This document shows, one piece after another, positions 17,690-25,732 of a stretch of 64,000 nt of DNA (positions within the stretch are counted from its first letter, which is position 1; each line of letters begins with the position of its first letter). The stretch comes from Croceibacterium xixiisoli. Lineage in GTDB: Bacteria; Pseudomonadota; Alphaproteobacteria; Sphingomonadales; Sphingomonadaceae. The position numbers and the translations under genes are program-made. The notes under the pieces are model-generated. The model was not told the origin of the DNA and made no database searches. It saw only the letters and a list, made by a program, of their open reading frames with translations. The stretch covers positions 124,001 through 188,000 of the forward strand of contig NZ_WTYJ01000002.1 of the NCBI RefSeq assembly GCF_009827305.1, given 5' to 3'.

Positions 17690-18442
17690 ATGACCTATTG
17701 CGTGGGAATGGTGCTCGATCGCGGGCTGGTGTTGATGAGCGACACCCGGACCAATTCGGGCGTCGACAACATCTCGGTTTTTCGCAAGATGTTCCGCTGG
17801 CACAATCCGGGCGAACGCGTGATCGCCCTGATGACGGCGGGCAATCTGGCCACCACCCAGGCGGTCATCAGCCATCTGGAAGAACGCACCAAGGCCCCGG
17901 ACAACCGACACAATTCCTTGCTTGAACTGCCGACCATGTTTCAGGTCGCGGCCGAAGTCGGCAAGCTGCTGCAACAAACCGTGCAGGATACCCAGGAACG
18001 CAACGGCGCCAAGGGCAGTGGGCGTTTTTCCGCCTCGATCATCCTGGCCGGTCAGATCAAGGGCATGGAACCACGCCTGTTCCTGATCTATCCCGAAGGC
18101 AATTTCATCGAAGCCAGTTTTGACACCCCATTCTTCCAGATCGGGGAAACCAAATATGGCCGGCCGATCCTGATCCGCGGCTATGACCGGGATATGAGCT
18201 TCGAAGATGCGGTGAAACTGCTGACGGTCAGCTTCGATTCCACGCTGAAGGCCAATCTGTCGGTCGGCCTGCCGCTGGATCTGCTGGTGCTGGAACGCGA
18301 CAACTTCCAGCCGCTGCACGAACGGCGGATCGAACAGAACGACCCCTATTACGAGGCCATTTCCTCCAGCTGGAGCGATGCGCTGCGCAGCGCATTCCAT
18401 TCGCTGCCCGATTACACATTCTATCAGCCGAAGGTGAAATAA
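17690..18442 (+). CDS. anbu: Anbu, proteasome-related Ntn hydrolase
   Basis: A 250-residue member of the Anbu family (COG3484), ancestor-like relative of the proteasome beta subunit and HslV. After removal of Met the protein starts TYCVGMVLDRG, placing the catalytic Thr at position 1. Asp17 (LMSDTRTNSG) and Lys32 (SVFRKMF) complete the usual Ntn triad. The conserved segment DNISVFRKMFRWHNPGERV is typical. Later GRFSASIILAGQIKG, LIYPEGNFIEAS and KYGRPILIRGY are also family features. Anbu forms open helical rings in crystal structures of relatives; peptidase activity has been hard to show. It ends the four-gene operon, and its start is fixed by the need for Thr after Met. Confidence 0.95.
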   Translation: MTYCVGMVLDRGLVLMSDTRTNSGVDNISVFRKMFRWHNPGERVIALMTAGNLATTQAVISHLEERTKAPDNRHNSLLELPTMFQVAAEVGKLLQQTVQDTQERNGAKGSGRFSASIILAGQIKGMEPRLFLIYPEGNFIEASFDTPFFQIGETKYGRPILIRGYDRDMSFEDAVKLLTVSFDSTLKANLSVGLPLDLLVLERDNFQPLHERRIEQNDPYYEAISSSWSDALRSAFHSLPDYTFYQPKVK

Positions 18443-18456
18443 CGGCTTGAATGGTT

Positions 18457-18498
18457 GATGATGGCCGGGTGGCAACGGAACTGTCACCCGGCATCATC
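18457..18498. terminator. hairpin between convergent genes (probable terminator)
   Basis: A 14-bp stem with one bulged G (18457-18471 with 18485-18498: GATGATG-G-CCGGGTG / CACCCGGCATCATC) lies in the 57-base gap between the Anbu stop and the stop of the convergent aldo/keto reductase gene. There is no T run on either strand, so if it stops transcription it does so imperfectly or with Rho. Confidence 0.5.
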
Positions 18499-18499
18499 G

Positions 18500-19534
18500 T
18501 CAGTTCTGCCCGGCCATATGCGCCCGGTATTCTCCCTGCCGTTCCAGCATCCAGCCCGGATATTCGGCCGGCAGCACGCTGGCGGCATTCAGGGCCGCCA
18601 GATCATCGCCATCCAGCTGCACCTCCACAGCGGCCAGATTGTCGGCCAGTTGATCGGGCCGCTTGGCGCCGATGATCACGCTGGTGACGGCGGGTTGGTG
18701 CAGCAACCAGGCCAGCGCGATGCGAGCGGGGCTGCTGCCGTGCTTTTCCGCCACCGGGCGCAGCGCGGCGATCACCTTGTCCCCACGATCCAGATCGACC
18801 GGGGGGAAGTTGAAGGCGGCGCGGCGGCCGGCTTCACCGTCGCTGCCGGCGTTGTATTTGCCTGACAGATATCCGCCAGCCAGCGGGCTCCACACCATCA
18901 GGCCAAGATTTTCGGACTGCAGCATCGGGATCACCTCCCGCTCCAGATCGCGGCCTACCAGCGTGTAATAGGCCTGCAGCGACAGGATCGGCGCCAGCCG
19001 CCGCGCTTCGGTCAGGCCAATGGCCTTCACGATCTGCCAGGCGGCCCAATTGGACAGGCCGATGTAGCGAACATGGCCATGCTGCACGAGGGTGTTGAGC
19101 GCCTCCAGCGTTTCGACCATGGGCGTTGCCGGGTCGAAGCCGTGAATCTGATAAAGATCGATATGGTCGAGCTGCAGCCGTTGCAGGCTGTCGCGGCACT
19201 GATCCAGAACGTGCTTGCGCGATGTGCCGCGTGCATTGGGCCCTTCGCCCATCGGTCCCATTACCTTGGTGGCGATCACCAGTTCGTCGCGCGACAGGCC
19301 CAGATTGCGGATCGACTGGCCCAGGATGCGCTCGCTCTCACCCCCGGCATAGACATTGGCGGTGTCGATGAAATTGACCCCGGCATCCACCGCCGCGCGC
19401 ACCAGCGCATCGGCCTCTTCCTGCTGCAACTGGCCGATCTGGCCCCACATGCCGCCGCTGCCGCCAAATGTCATGGTGCCAAGGCAGAGCTGGGATACGA
19501 ACAGGCCGCTGGGGCCAAGCTGACGATAACGCAT
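18500..19534 (-). CDS. aldo/keto reductase
   Basis: A 344-residue NADPH-dependent aldo/keto reductase of the TIM-barrel superfamily. It begins MRYRQLGPSGLFVSQLCLGT, the standard first strand. The catalytic tetrad is in NFIDTANVYAGGESERILG (Asp and Tyr), ELVIATKVMG (Lys) and DLYQIHGFD (His). The C-terminal NADP-binding segment is VIIGAKRPDQLADNLAAVEV, with Arg for the 2'-phosphate. The start is supported by GAGGAG about seven bases before the ATG. It is divergent from an AraC-type regulator, with 144 bases between, a common arrangement in which the regulator controls the reductase. Substrate unknown. Confidence 0.92.
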   Translation of the reverse strand: MRYRQLGPSGLFVSQLCLGTMTFGGSGGMWGQIGQLQQEEADALVRAAVDAGVNFIDTANVYAGGESERILGQSIRNLGLSRDELVIATKVMGPMGEGPNARGTSRKHVLDQCRDSLQRLQLDHIDLYQIHGFDPATPMVETLEALNTLVQHGHVRYIGLSNWAAWQIVKAIGLTEARRLAPILSLQAYYTLVGRDLEREVIPMLQSENLGLMVWSPLAGGYLSGKYNAGSDGEAGRRAAFNFPPVDLDRGDKVIAALRPVAEKHGSSPARIALAWLLHQPAVTSVIIGAKRPDQLADNLAAVEVQLDGDDLAALNAASVLPAEYPGWMLERQGEYRAHMAGQN

Positions 19535-19678
19535 GGGCGTCTCCTCTTTGGGGTGGAAGCTTGCTGCAGAGATAGGGCGCAGGCGCCGGCAGTGCGATGC
19601 AGATCGTCGCATTCTCTTGCCCGATTCTCTCAAACACCGTCTTTCTTCTGCTTCCAGGGCACGGCACAAGGGCGCATC

Positions 19679-20584
19679 ATGGAAGATGCTGCACTCGATC
19701 GGATCCGCGACCTGCTGCTGCGCCAGCACGCTTTGCACGGTGCCGACAGCCCGCTGGAAGGGCTTCGGCTGACCGTTGCTTACCAACCATCCGATCTGAT
19801 CCATTCGGTCTATCGCGCGTCCTTCTGCGCGGTCCTGCAGGGCGCGAAGGTCAGCCTGCTGGGCGATCGGGCCTATCGCTATGACACGGGCAAATGCCTG
19901 ATCGCCTCTATGGATTTGCCCGTGACGGCGCGGATCGTGGAGGCGAGTGCGGAGCGCCCCTATCTGGCCTTCAGCCTGGCGATCGATCCGGCGATGATCG
20001 CCGATCTGGTGCTGGCCGAAGGCGGTGAACCTGCGGCCGGGGCAACGCCTTTGACGACCATCGCGGTCGGTGATCTGGCCGGCGATCTGATCGATCCGCT
20101 GACCCGCCTGCTCGATGTGCTGGACCGGCCGCGCGATCTGCCGGTGCTGGCGCCGCTGATCCGCCGCGAAATCGTCTGGCGACTGCTGCATGGCGAACAT
20201 GGCCTCATGCTGCGCCAGGCGGGCCTGGCCGACAGTCGCATGGGCCGGATCGCCCGCGCGGTCGGCCGCATTCGGGACAGCTATGCCGAACCCTTGCGCG
20301 TGCCCGAACTGGCCGCGCTGGCCGGCATGAGTCTCGCCAGCTTCCACCGCCATTTCCGCGCCGCCACGGCGATGACGCCGATCAGCTTCCAGAAACACAT
20401 TCGCCTGCACGCGGCGCGGCGCATGCTGCTGGCGGGGGAGGGGGATATTGCCGCGATCGGCTATGCTGCGGGTTATGAAAGCCCGTCCCAGTTCAGCCGC
20501 GATTACCGTCGGCAGTTCGGTGAGGCCCCCGGCCGTGACGGCGCCGCGATCCGCGCCGGCATGGTGATGCTGGCTGAGGGGTAG
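19679..20584 (+). CDS. AraC-family transcriptional regulator
   Basis: A 301-residue regulator. The N-terminal part matches the AraC-type arabinose-binding-like N-terminal domain (PF06719 group), seen in the pattern FCAVLQGAKVSLLGDRAYRYDTG and SMDLPVTARIVEAS. The C-terminal two helix-turn-helix units are LRVPELAALAGMSLASFHRH and IAAIGYAAGYESPSQFSRDY; the second is the strongly conserved AraC signature. The divergent aldo/keto reductase is the probable target. The Met at 19679 is preferred because earlier codons in frame lie within the divergent promoter and lack protein likeness. Confidence 0.9.
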   Translation: MEDAALDRIRDLLLRQHALHGADSPLEGLRLTVAYQPSDLIHSVYRASFCAVLQGAKVSLLGDRAYRYDTGKCLIASMDLPVTARIVEASAERPYLAFSLAIDPAMIADLVLAEGGEPAAGATPLTTIAVGDLAGDLIDPLTRLLDVLDRPRDLPVLAPLIRREIVWRLLHGEHGLMLRQAGLADSRMGRIARAVGRIRDSYAEPLRVPELAALAGMSLASFHRHFRAATAMTPISFQKHIRLHAARRMLLAGEGDIAAIGYAAGYESPSQFSRDYRRQFGEAPGRDGAAIRAGMVMLAEG

Positions 20585-20590
20585 GCGGGT

Positions 20591-21148
20591 TCAGCCGGTA
20601 ACCCAGCCCACGGCGGGATCGTTGAAATCCACCACATCGGCCAGTTCCCAGACATTGGGATAGCCATAGCCGGTCAGATTGATGAAGGTCTGGATATTCA
20701 GCGCCAGCGGGGCCGCCTTGCGCGGTACCGGGGCGGCATTGTTGGAAAAATTGTTGTTGCAATAGATCAGGATCTTGCGGCCCCGGTCTGTGCCGATGAC
20801 AGCGGCCAGGCTTTCTTCGTTGAAATCGGTCAGCGGCAAATTGACCGCGCCGGCCAGATGTCCGGCCACAAAGGCATCGCGCGAACGCGCGTCCAGCACC
20901 AGTACATCTGGCTGCCCGGCCACGGCCTGAAAATCTGTCATCGGCAGCAGGCGCTGAGAACGCACGGGGGCGATCTCCCGCGTCAGCTGCTGGAACCCGG
21001 GGTAATCGATCTGCGGATTGCGCTGTTCCGGCGTCGTCTGAATCGGTGTCGTCAGTCGGGTGGGCCCTTGCGCCGCCGGGGATTGCGCCAGTGCAGAACC
21101 AGCTATCAGCAGGGGCAGGGCAAGGCTGGTGATCATCGCAAGACGCAT
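20591..21148 (-). CDS. exported rhodanese-domain protein
   Basis: A 185-residue protein with a signal peptide (RLAMITSLALPLLIAGSALAQ) and one rhodanese domain. The domain shows VLVLDARSRDAFVAGHLAGAVNLP and the active-site loop ILIYCNNNFSNNAAP, with the persulfide-forming Cys. Exported single-domain rhodaneses may handle sulfur or act as folding/redox factors; the role here is not clear. GAGGG lies five bases before the ATG of MRLAM, so that start is preferred to an ATG six codons upstream. It is 83 bases downstream of the extensin-like gene on the same strand. Confidence 0.85.
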   Translation of the reverse strand: MRLAMITSLALPLLIAGSALAQSPAAQGPTRLTTPIQTTPEQRNPQIDYPGFQQLTREIAPVRSQRLLPMTDFQAVAGQPDVLVLDARSRDAFVAGHLAGAVNLPLTDFNEESLAAVIGTDRGRKILIYCNNNFSNNAAPVPRKAAPLALNIQTFINLTGYGYPNVWELADVVDFNDPAVGWVTG

Positions 21149-21231
21149 CGGAACCCTCTTTTCCATCCGACAAGATCAGAAAGGCCAATTCATCATTGCA
21201 CGGGTGAACAATGGCTGAGCGGCAGAGGGCG

Positions 21232-21918
21232 TTACCGACAGAAGCTCTTCGTACCCATCACGCCCTCGACATGGAAATGATCGTGATGGGCGGCATTGTA
21301 TCCGGGGCCAAGCACGGTAGCGAACCGCTTGCACGCGCTTTCCTGCACCGTGCGCAGGAACCGGCGTTCATCCGAACTGCCATTGTTCCAATGGTTTCTG
21401 ACGGTGATCCGCCGCCCGTCTTCCAGCACGAAGGCAGAGATATCGATCGCCGCTGCCGTGGCGTGGGCGGATCGGCGGCCGCTGCCCGCGACATTGCGGC
21501 AATTGTAACTGCCCATGGTCTCGATGCTGCGCAGCGGCGATCCCAGGATCTGCCGCGCTGCACGATCCGCGCCGAAACGGGCCCAGCCGGCAAAGGCGCT
21601 GGTTACATCGCAGGTGACGGGGCCCAGATTGCCGATCATCAACTGGCCATTGTCGGCCGCCAGCGCGGTCAGCTGAACGGTGCCCAGATTGGTGCAGCCC
21701 TGGCTGATATAGCGATCGGGCAGGGGCGTGAAACTGGCGCCCATCTGGCCCAGATTGGCCAGGCACTGGCGCGCCTGCGGATTGACGGCGATCGGCGGCC
21801 CGCTCGCGCTGCTGCTGGGCCCACCGCCACCGCTCCGCCCGCCGCCGGATTTGGCCTCGGGAATGGAACAGGCGCTCAGCAGAGCCGCCAACAGAGCAAG
21901 GGTGGCGTATCCTCTCAT
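21232..21918 (-). CDS. extensin-like C-terminal domain lipoprotein
   Basis: A 228-residue protein with a lipoprotein signal (YATLALLAALLSACS, lipobox LLSAC), then a Gly/Ser-rich linker (KSGGGRSGGGGPSSSASG). The rest matches the extensin-like C-terminal family (PF06904): CLANLGQMGASFTPLPDRY, GPVTCDVTSAFAGWARFG, ETMGSYNCRNVAG, SAHATAAAIDISAFVLEDGR and AAHHDHFHVEG. The His and Asp residues (HATAAAIDIS, HHDHFH) resemble the zinc ligands of LAS/D-Ala-D-Ala peptidases, so a peptidoglycan peptidase role is plausible. Four or more Cys suggest disulfides in the periplasm. Confidence 0.85.
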   Translation of the reverse strand: MRGYATLALLAALLSACSIPEAKSGGGRSGGGGPSSSASGPPIAVNPQARQCLANLGQMGASFTPLPDRYISQGCTNLGTVQLTALAADNGQLMIGNLGPVTCDVTSAFAGWARFGADRAARQILGSPLRSIETMGSYNCRNVAGSGRRSAHATAAAIDISAFVLEDGRRITVRNHWNNGSSDERRFLRTVQESACKRFATVLGPGYNAAHHDHFHVEGVMGTKSFCR

Positions 21919-22032
21919 GGGCCGTTGGTCCCATATTGCGGTTAACGCCGCCTTAAGCGGGTGCTGACTTTATAAGGGAATTGGCTGGTTTGGGGCCGGG
22001 CGGCTCCGGATTGGTGTCAGGCCGTCACCATG

Positions 22033-22500
22033 TCAGCTTTCCTGATCCGATTCGGTTTTGCGCCGCCGTTCGAGCCAGTTCTCCAGCGGATGGGCGAACG
22101 CCGACAGCACCACCGCGATCAGCAATCCGATGCCGATCAGCGGCCAGGGCGACAGCATGCAGATGATGCCCAGCACGGCGGTGACCCAGACGCTGGCCGC
22201 CGTGGTCAGCCCGCGCACCTCATTGGGCCCGCGCATGATCGCGCCCGCGCCCAGGAAACCGATGCCGGTAACGATACCTTGAATGGCGCCCTGGATCACG
22301 CGGCTGACCGCATCCGGGTGCCCGGCGATCATCGGCAATTGCGTGGTGCCGGCGGTCAGCAGCGCAGCGCCCAGCGCCACCAGCCCCAGCGTGCGGGTAC
22401 CCGCCGGCTTGCCGCGCAAATCATGCGAAATCCCGATCAGCACACCGCATCCGGTGGCCGCCAGCAGGCGAAGAAGCGTGTCGCTGTCCATGGTGTCCAT
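22033..22500 (-). CDS. MgtC/SapB-family membrane protein
   Basis: A 155-residue membrane protein with four hydrophobic segments. The family signature is present: LLAATGCGVLIGISHDLRGKP, GTRTLGLVALGAALLT, then GIVTGIGFLGAGAIMRGPNEVRGLTTAASVWVTAVLGI, cut here by description only. MgtC-type proteins act in magnesium stress or regulate ATPases; the function in free-living bacteria is not settled. Two starts are possible, 22500 (MDTMDSD) and 22491; a GGGAG lies two and eleven bases upstream, so neither spacing is ideal. The gene is divergent from serC, and its promoter must share the 182-base gap with the serC leader. Confidence 0.88.
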   Translation of the reverse strand: MDTMDSDTLLRLLAATGCGVLIGISHDLRGKPAGTRTLGLVALGAALLTAGTTQLPMIAGHPDAVSRVIQGAIQGIVTGIGFLGAGAIMRGPNEVRGLTTAASVWVTAVLGIICMLSPWPLIGIGLLIAVVLSAFAHPLENWLERRRKTESDQES

Positions 22501-22625
22501 CTCTCCCGCCGGATGATTGGCATGATGGGGCAGGGCGGGCAAGATTGCCGGTGGGTAACCGATAACCGCTGATAACTGCCGGTCCGTCATCGCGCCGCTT
22601 GACTCCGCTGCCGATGGGTTTAGGT

Positions 22626-22682
22626 GCGGCGCCGGGCCACGCGGTCCCAACGCCGCGCGAGCTCTCTGTGAGGAGAGTCTTT
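22626..22682 (+). ncRNA. candidate serC leader RNA
   Basis: Directly before serC two hairpins can be drawn. The first pairs GCGGCG (22626-22631) with CGCCGC (22551-type arm at 22651-22656), with a smaller inner stem. The second pairs CTCTC (22662-22666) with GAGAG (22673-22677), and the serC Shine-Dalgarno AGGAG (22671-22675) lies within it. A conserved alphaproteobacterial serC leader upstream of serC-serA is known (Rfam serC leader); I infer that this is a relative from position and fold. No U run follows, so control of translation by hiding the ribosome site fits better than termination. Confidence 0.4.
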
Positions 22683-23822
22683 ATGACTGACAATACGGTA
22701 CCCGCGCGGAAACCCGCGCGTGCATTCTTTTCTTCCGGTCCCTGCGCGAAGCCGCCGGGCTGGGCCCCCGAAAAACTCGCCACCGAATCGCTCGGCCGCT
22801 CGCATCGTGCGAAGATCGGCAAGACGCGCCTTCAGCTGTGCATCGATCTGATGCGCGAAGTGCTGCAGCTGCCCGATACGCACCGCATCGGCATCGTGCC
22901 GGGTTCGGATACCGGCGCCTTCGAAATGGCCATGTGGACCATGCTCGGCGCACGCGGCGTCACGGCGCTGGCTTGGGAAAGCTTCGGTGAAGGTTGGGTC
23001 ACCGATGCGGTCAAGCAGCTGAAACTGGAAGCCAATGTGCTGCGCGCCGATTACGGCAAGCTGCCTGATCTCGATCAGATCGACTGGAGCGATGACGTGC
23101 TGTTCACCTGGAACGGCACCACCTCCGGCGTGCGCGTGCCCGATGGCGAATGGATTCCCGATGATCGCGAGGGGCTGAGCTTCGCCGACGCCACCAGCGC
23201 GGTGTTCGCTTACGATATTCCCTGGCACAAGATCGATGTCGCCACCTTCTCCTGGCAGAAGGTGCTGGGCGGTGAAGGCGGCCATGGCGTGCTGATCCTC
23301 GGCCCGCGCGCCGTCGAGCGGCTGGAAAACTACACCCCCAGCTGGCCGCTGCCCAAGGTGTTCCGTCTCATGTCCAAGGGCAAGCTGGCCGAAGGCATCT
23401 TCAAGGGCGAAACCATCAACACCCCCAGCATGCTGGCGGTGGAAGATGCGATCCACGCGCTCGAATGGGCCAAGGGTCTGGGCGGGCTCGAAGGGCTCAA
23501 GGCGCGCAGCGATGCCAATGCCGCCGCGCTCGACAAGATCGTTGCCGAACGCAGCTGGCTGGGCCATCTGGCCGAAGATCGCGGCACGCGTTCGCGCACC
23601 TCGGTCTGCCTGACGGTCGAAGGCGCCGATGCTGATTTCATCAAGCGCTTTGCCAAGCTGCTTGAAGACCAGGATGCCGCCTATGACGTGGCCGGTTACC
23701 GCGATGCCCCCCCGGGCCTGCGGATCTGGTGCGGCGCCACGGTCGACACCGCCGATGTCGAAGCGCTCGGCCCCTGGTTCGACTGGGCCTATGCCCAGCT
23801 GACCGCCGAAGCGGCAGCCTGA
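22683..23822 (+). CDS. serC: phosphoserine aminotransferase
   Basis: SerC, 379 residues, converts 3-phosphohydroxypyruvate and glutamate to phosphoserine and 2-oxoglutarate, with PLP, in the cytoplasm. This is the alphaproteobacterial type: it starts with FFSSGPCAKPPGWAPEKLA and SLGRSHRAKIGKTRLQ. The PLP lysine is in VATFSWQKVLGGEGGHGVLI. Other features are FEMAMWTMLGARGVTALAWE and LFTWNGTTSGVRVPDGEWI. AGGAG eight bases before the ATG fixes the start. It is followed by serA after 106 bases, so the two first steps of serine synthesis are in one unit. Confidence 0.96.
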   Translation: MTDNTVPARKPARAFFSSGPCAKPPGWAPEKLATESLGRSHRAKIGKTRLQLCIDLMREVLQLPDTHRIGIVPGSDTGAFEMAMWTMLGARGVTALAWESFGEGWVTDAVKQLKLEANVLRADYGKLPDLDQIDWSDDVLFTWNGTTSGVRVPDGEWIPDDREGLSFADATSAVFAYDIPWHKIDVATFSWQKVLGGEGGHGVLILGPRAVERLENYTPSWPLPKVFRLMSKGKLAEGIFKGETINTPSMLAVEDAIHALEWAKGLGGLEGLKARSDANAAALDKIVAERSWLGHLAEDRGTRSRTSVCLTVEGADADFIKRFAKLLEDQDAAYDVAGYRDAPPGLRIWCGATVDTADVEALGPWFDWAYAQLTAEAAA

Positions 23823-23829
23823 TCTGTCT

Positions 23830-23860
23830 GCATTCCGGCGGGCACGGCCTGCCGGAATGC
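23830..23860 (+). other. intercistronic hairpin between serC and serA
   Basis: A perfect 10-bp stem, GCATTCCGGC (23830-23839) with GCCGGAATGC (23851-23860), loop of eleven bases. It starts eight bases after the serC stop and lies 69 bases before serA. No T run follows, so it probably does not stop transcription; it could stabilise the serC message or separate the two expression levels. Confidence 0.55.
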
Positions 23861-23928
23861 CACTTCCCCGAATTCAGCCCGTCCGCTGCGGCAACGAACC
23901 GCGCGACGGAAGCAGTGGAACAAAAACA

Positions 23929-25512
23929 ATGACCAAGCCCAAAGTCCTTATTTCCGACAAGATGGATCCCAACGCCGCCCGCATTTTCGAAGAGCGCGGC
24001 TGCGACGTTGACGTAAAGCCCGGCATGACCGTGGAAGAACTGAAGGCGGTGATCGGCCAGTATGACGGCCTCGCCATTCGTTCGGCCACCAAGGCGACGC
24101 AGGAAATCCTTGATGCCGCCACCAATCTCAAGGTGATCGGCCGCGCCGGCATCGGCGTCGATAATGTCGACATCCCCTATGCCTCGTCCAAGGGCATCGT
24201 GGTGATGAACACTCCGTTCGGCAATTCCATCACCACCGCCGAACACGCGATCGCGCTGATGATGTCGCTCGCGCGCCAGATTCCGGAAGCCAACGCCTCC
24301 ACCCACGCCGGCAAGTGGGAAAAGAACCGCTTCATGGGCGTGGAAGTTACCGGCAAGACCCTGGGCCTGATCGGCGCCGGCAATATCGGTTCGATCGTCG
24401 CCAGCCGCGCGCTGGGTCTGCGGATGAAGGTCATCGCCTATGATCCCTTCCTGACCGAAGAACGCGCCGTGGAAATGGGCGTGGAGAAGGTGGACCTGTC
24501 CACGCTGGAACAGCGCGCCGACTTCATCTCGCTGCACACGCCGCTGACCGATGAAACCCGCAACATCCTCAGCCGTGAACGGCTGGAACGCACCAAGAAG
24601 GGCGTGCGCATCGTCAACTGCGCCCGTGGCGGCCTGATCGACGAAGCGGCGCTGAAGGATCTGCTCGACAGCGGCCACATCGCCGGCGCCGCGCTGGACG
24701 TGTTCGTGGAAGAACCCGCGACCGACAATCCGCTGTTCGGCACGGAAAACTTCGTCTGCACCCCGCATCTGGGTGCCTCCACCACCGAAGCGCAGGTCAA
24801 TGTGGCACTGCAGGTGGCCGAACAGATGGCCGATTTCCTGGTCAATGGCGGCGTCACCAATGCGCTGAACATGCCCAGCCTGTCGGCCGAAGAAGCCCCC
24901 AAGCTGAAGCCCTATATGGCGCTGGCCGAAAACCTCGGTTCGCTGGTCGGCCAGCTGGCCCATGGCGATCTGCCCAAGATCAGCATCGAAACCGAAGGCG
25001 CTGCGGCGCAGCTGAACCAGAAGCCGATCGTTGGCGCGGTGCTGGCTGGTCTGATGAGCCGCTATTCGCAGAGCGTGAACATGGTCAACGCGCCGTTCCT
25101 CGCCCGCGAACGTGGTATCGAAGTGCGCGAAATCCGCAACGAGCGCGAAGGCGTGTATCACACGCTGGTGCGCGTGACCGTGGCCACCAGCCAGGGCGAA
25201 CGCTCGGTTGCCGGCACGCTGTTCTCCAATGGCGCCCCGCGTCTGGTGGAAATCTTCGGCATCGGCATCGAAGCCGATCTCGAAGGCCACATGCTCTATA
25301 TCGTCAATCGCGATGCACCGGGCTTCATCGGTCGCATCGGCAGCCTGCTGGGCGAAGCCGGCATCAACATCGGCACCTTCCACCTCGGCCGCCGCGAAGC
25401 CGGTGGCGAAGCGGTCGTGCTGCTCAGCGTCGATCAGGCAATCCCGGCAGATGTCATCGCCCAGGCCGAAGCGCTGCAAGGCGTGGTGACGGTCAAGGCG
25501 CTCGCCTTCTGA
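23929..25512 (+). CDS. serA: D-3-phosphoglycerate dehydrogenase
   Basis: SerA, 527 residues, the long form with an intervening domain and a C-terminal ACT domain. It oxidises 3-phosphoglycerate with NAD+, the first step of serine synthesis. The NAD motif is TLGLIGAGNIGSIVASRALG. Catalytic residues are Arg in NCARGGLIDEAAL, Glu in DVFVEEPATDNP and His in CTPHLGASTTEAQ. The ACT domain starts near GHMLYIVNRDAPGFIGRIG and includes the Gly-rich INIGTFHLGRREAGGEA that would bind serine for feedback control. The ribosome site is weak. A strong terminator follows the stop, which marks the end of the serC-serA operon. Confidence 0.97.
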   Translation: MTKPKVLISDKMDPNAARIFEERGCDVDVKPGMTVEELKAVIGQYDGLAIRSATKATQEILDAATNLKVIGRAGIGVDNVDIPYASSKGIVVMNTPFGNSITTAEHAIALMMSLARQIPEANASTHAGKWEKNRFMGVEVTGKTLGLIGAGNIGSIVASRALGLRMKVIAYDPFLTEERAVEMGVEKVDLSTLEQRADFISLHTPLTDETRNILSRERLERTKKGVRIVNCARGGLIDEAALKDLLDSGHIAGAALDVFVEEPATDNPLFGTENFVCTPHLGASTTEAQVNVALQVAEQMADFLVNGGVTNALNMPSLSAEEAPKLKPYMALAENLGSLVGQLAHGDLPKISIETEGAAAQLNQKPIVGAVLAGLMSRYSQSVNMVNAPFLARERGIEVREIRNEREGVYHTLVRVTVATSQGERSVAGTLFSNGAPRLVEIFGIGIEADLEGHMLYIVNRDAPGFIGRIGSLLGEAGINIGTFHLGRREAGGEAVVLLSVDQAIPADVIAQAEALQGVVTVKALAF

Positions 25513-25537
25513 TCCATCACTGACATCGTCAGACAAC

Positions 25538-25575
25538 GAAGCCGCCCCCGACCACCCGGGGGCGGCTTCTTTTTT
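25538..25575 (+). terminator. Rho-independent terminator of serC-serA
   Basis: A perfect 13-bp stem, GAAGCCGCCCCCG (25538-25550) with CGGGGGCGGCTTC (25557-25569), loop ACCACC, followed by six T (25570-25575). It lies 26 bases after the serA stop. Confidence 0.95.
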
Positions 25576-25732
25576 GCCGATGATGGAGGTCGATATATGC
25601 TATCGTTTGCAACTGTCGCCCTATGCGAAAGGGTGGCAATGCGTCTAAAGGGGAACCTGCATCGCATTTGCGCGTTGGTCCGTTTGGCTGTGCTGCATCC
25701 GGCAGGCGCGCGGATCACGATGAAAGTTTCCA

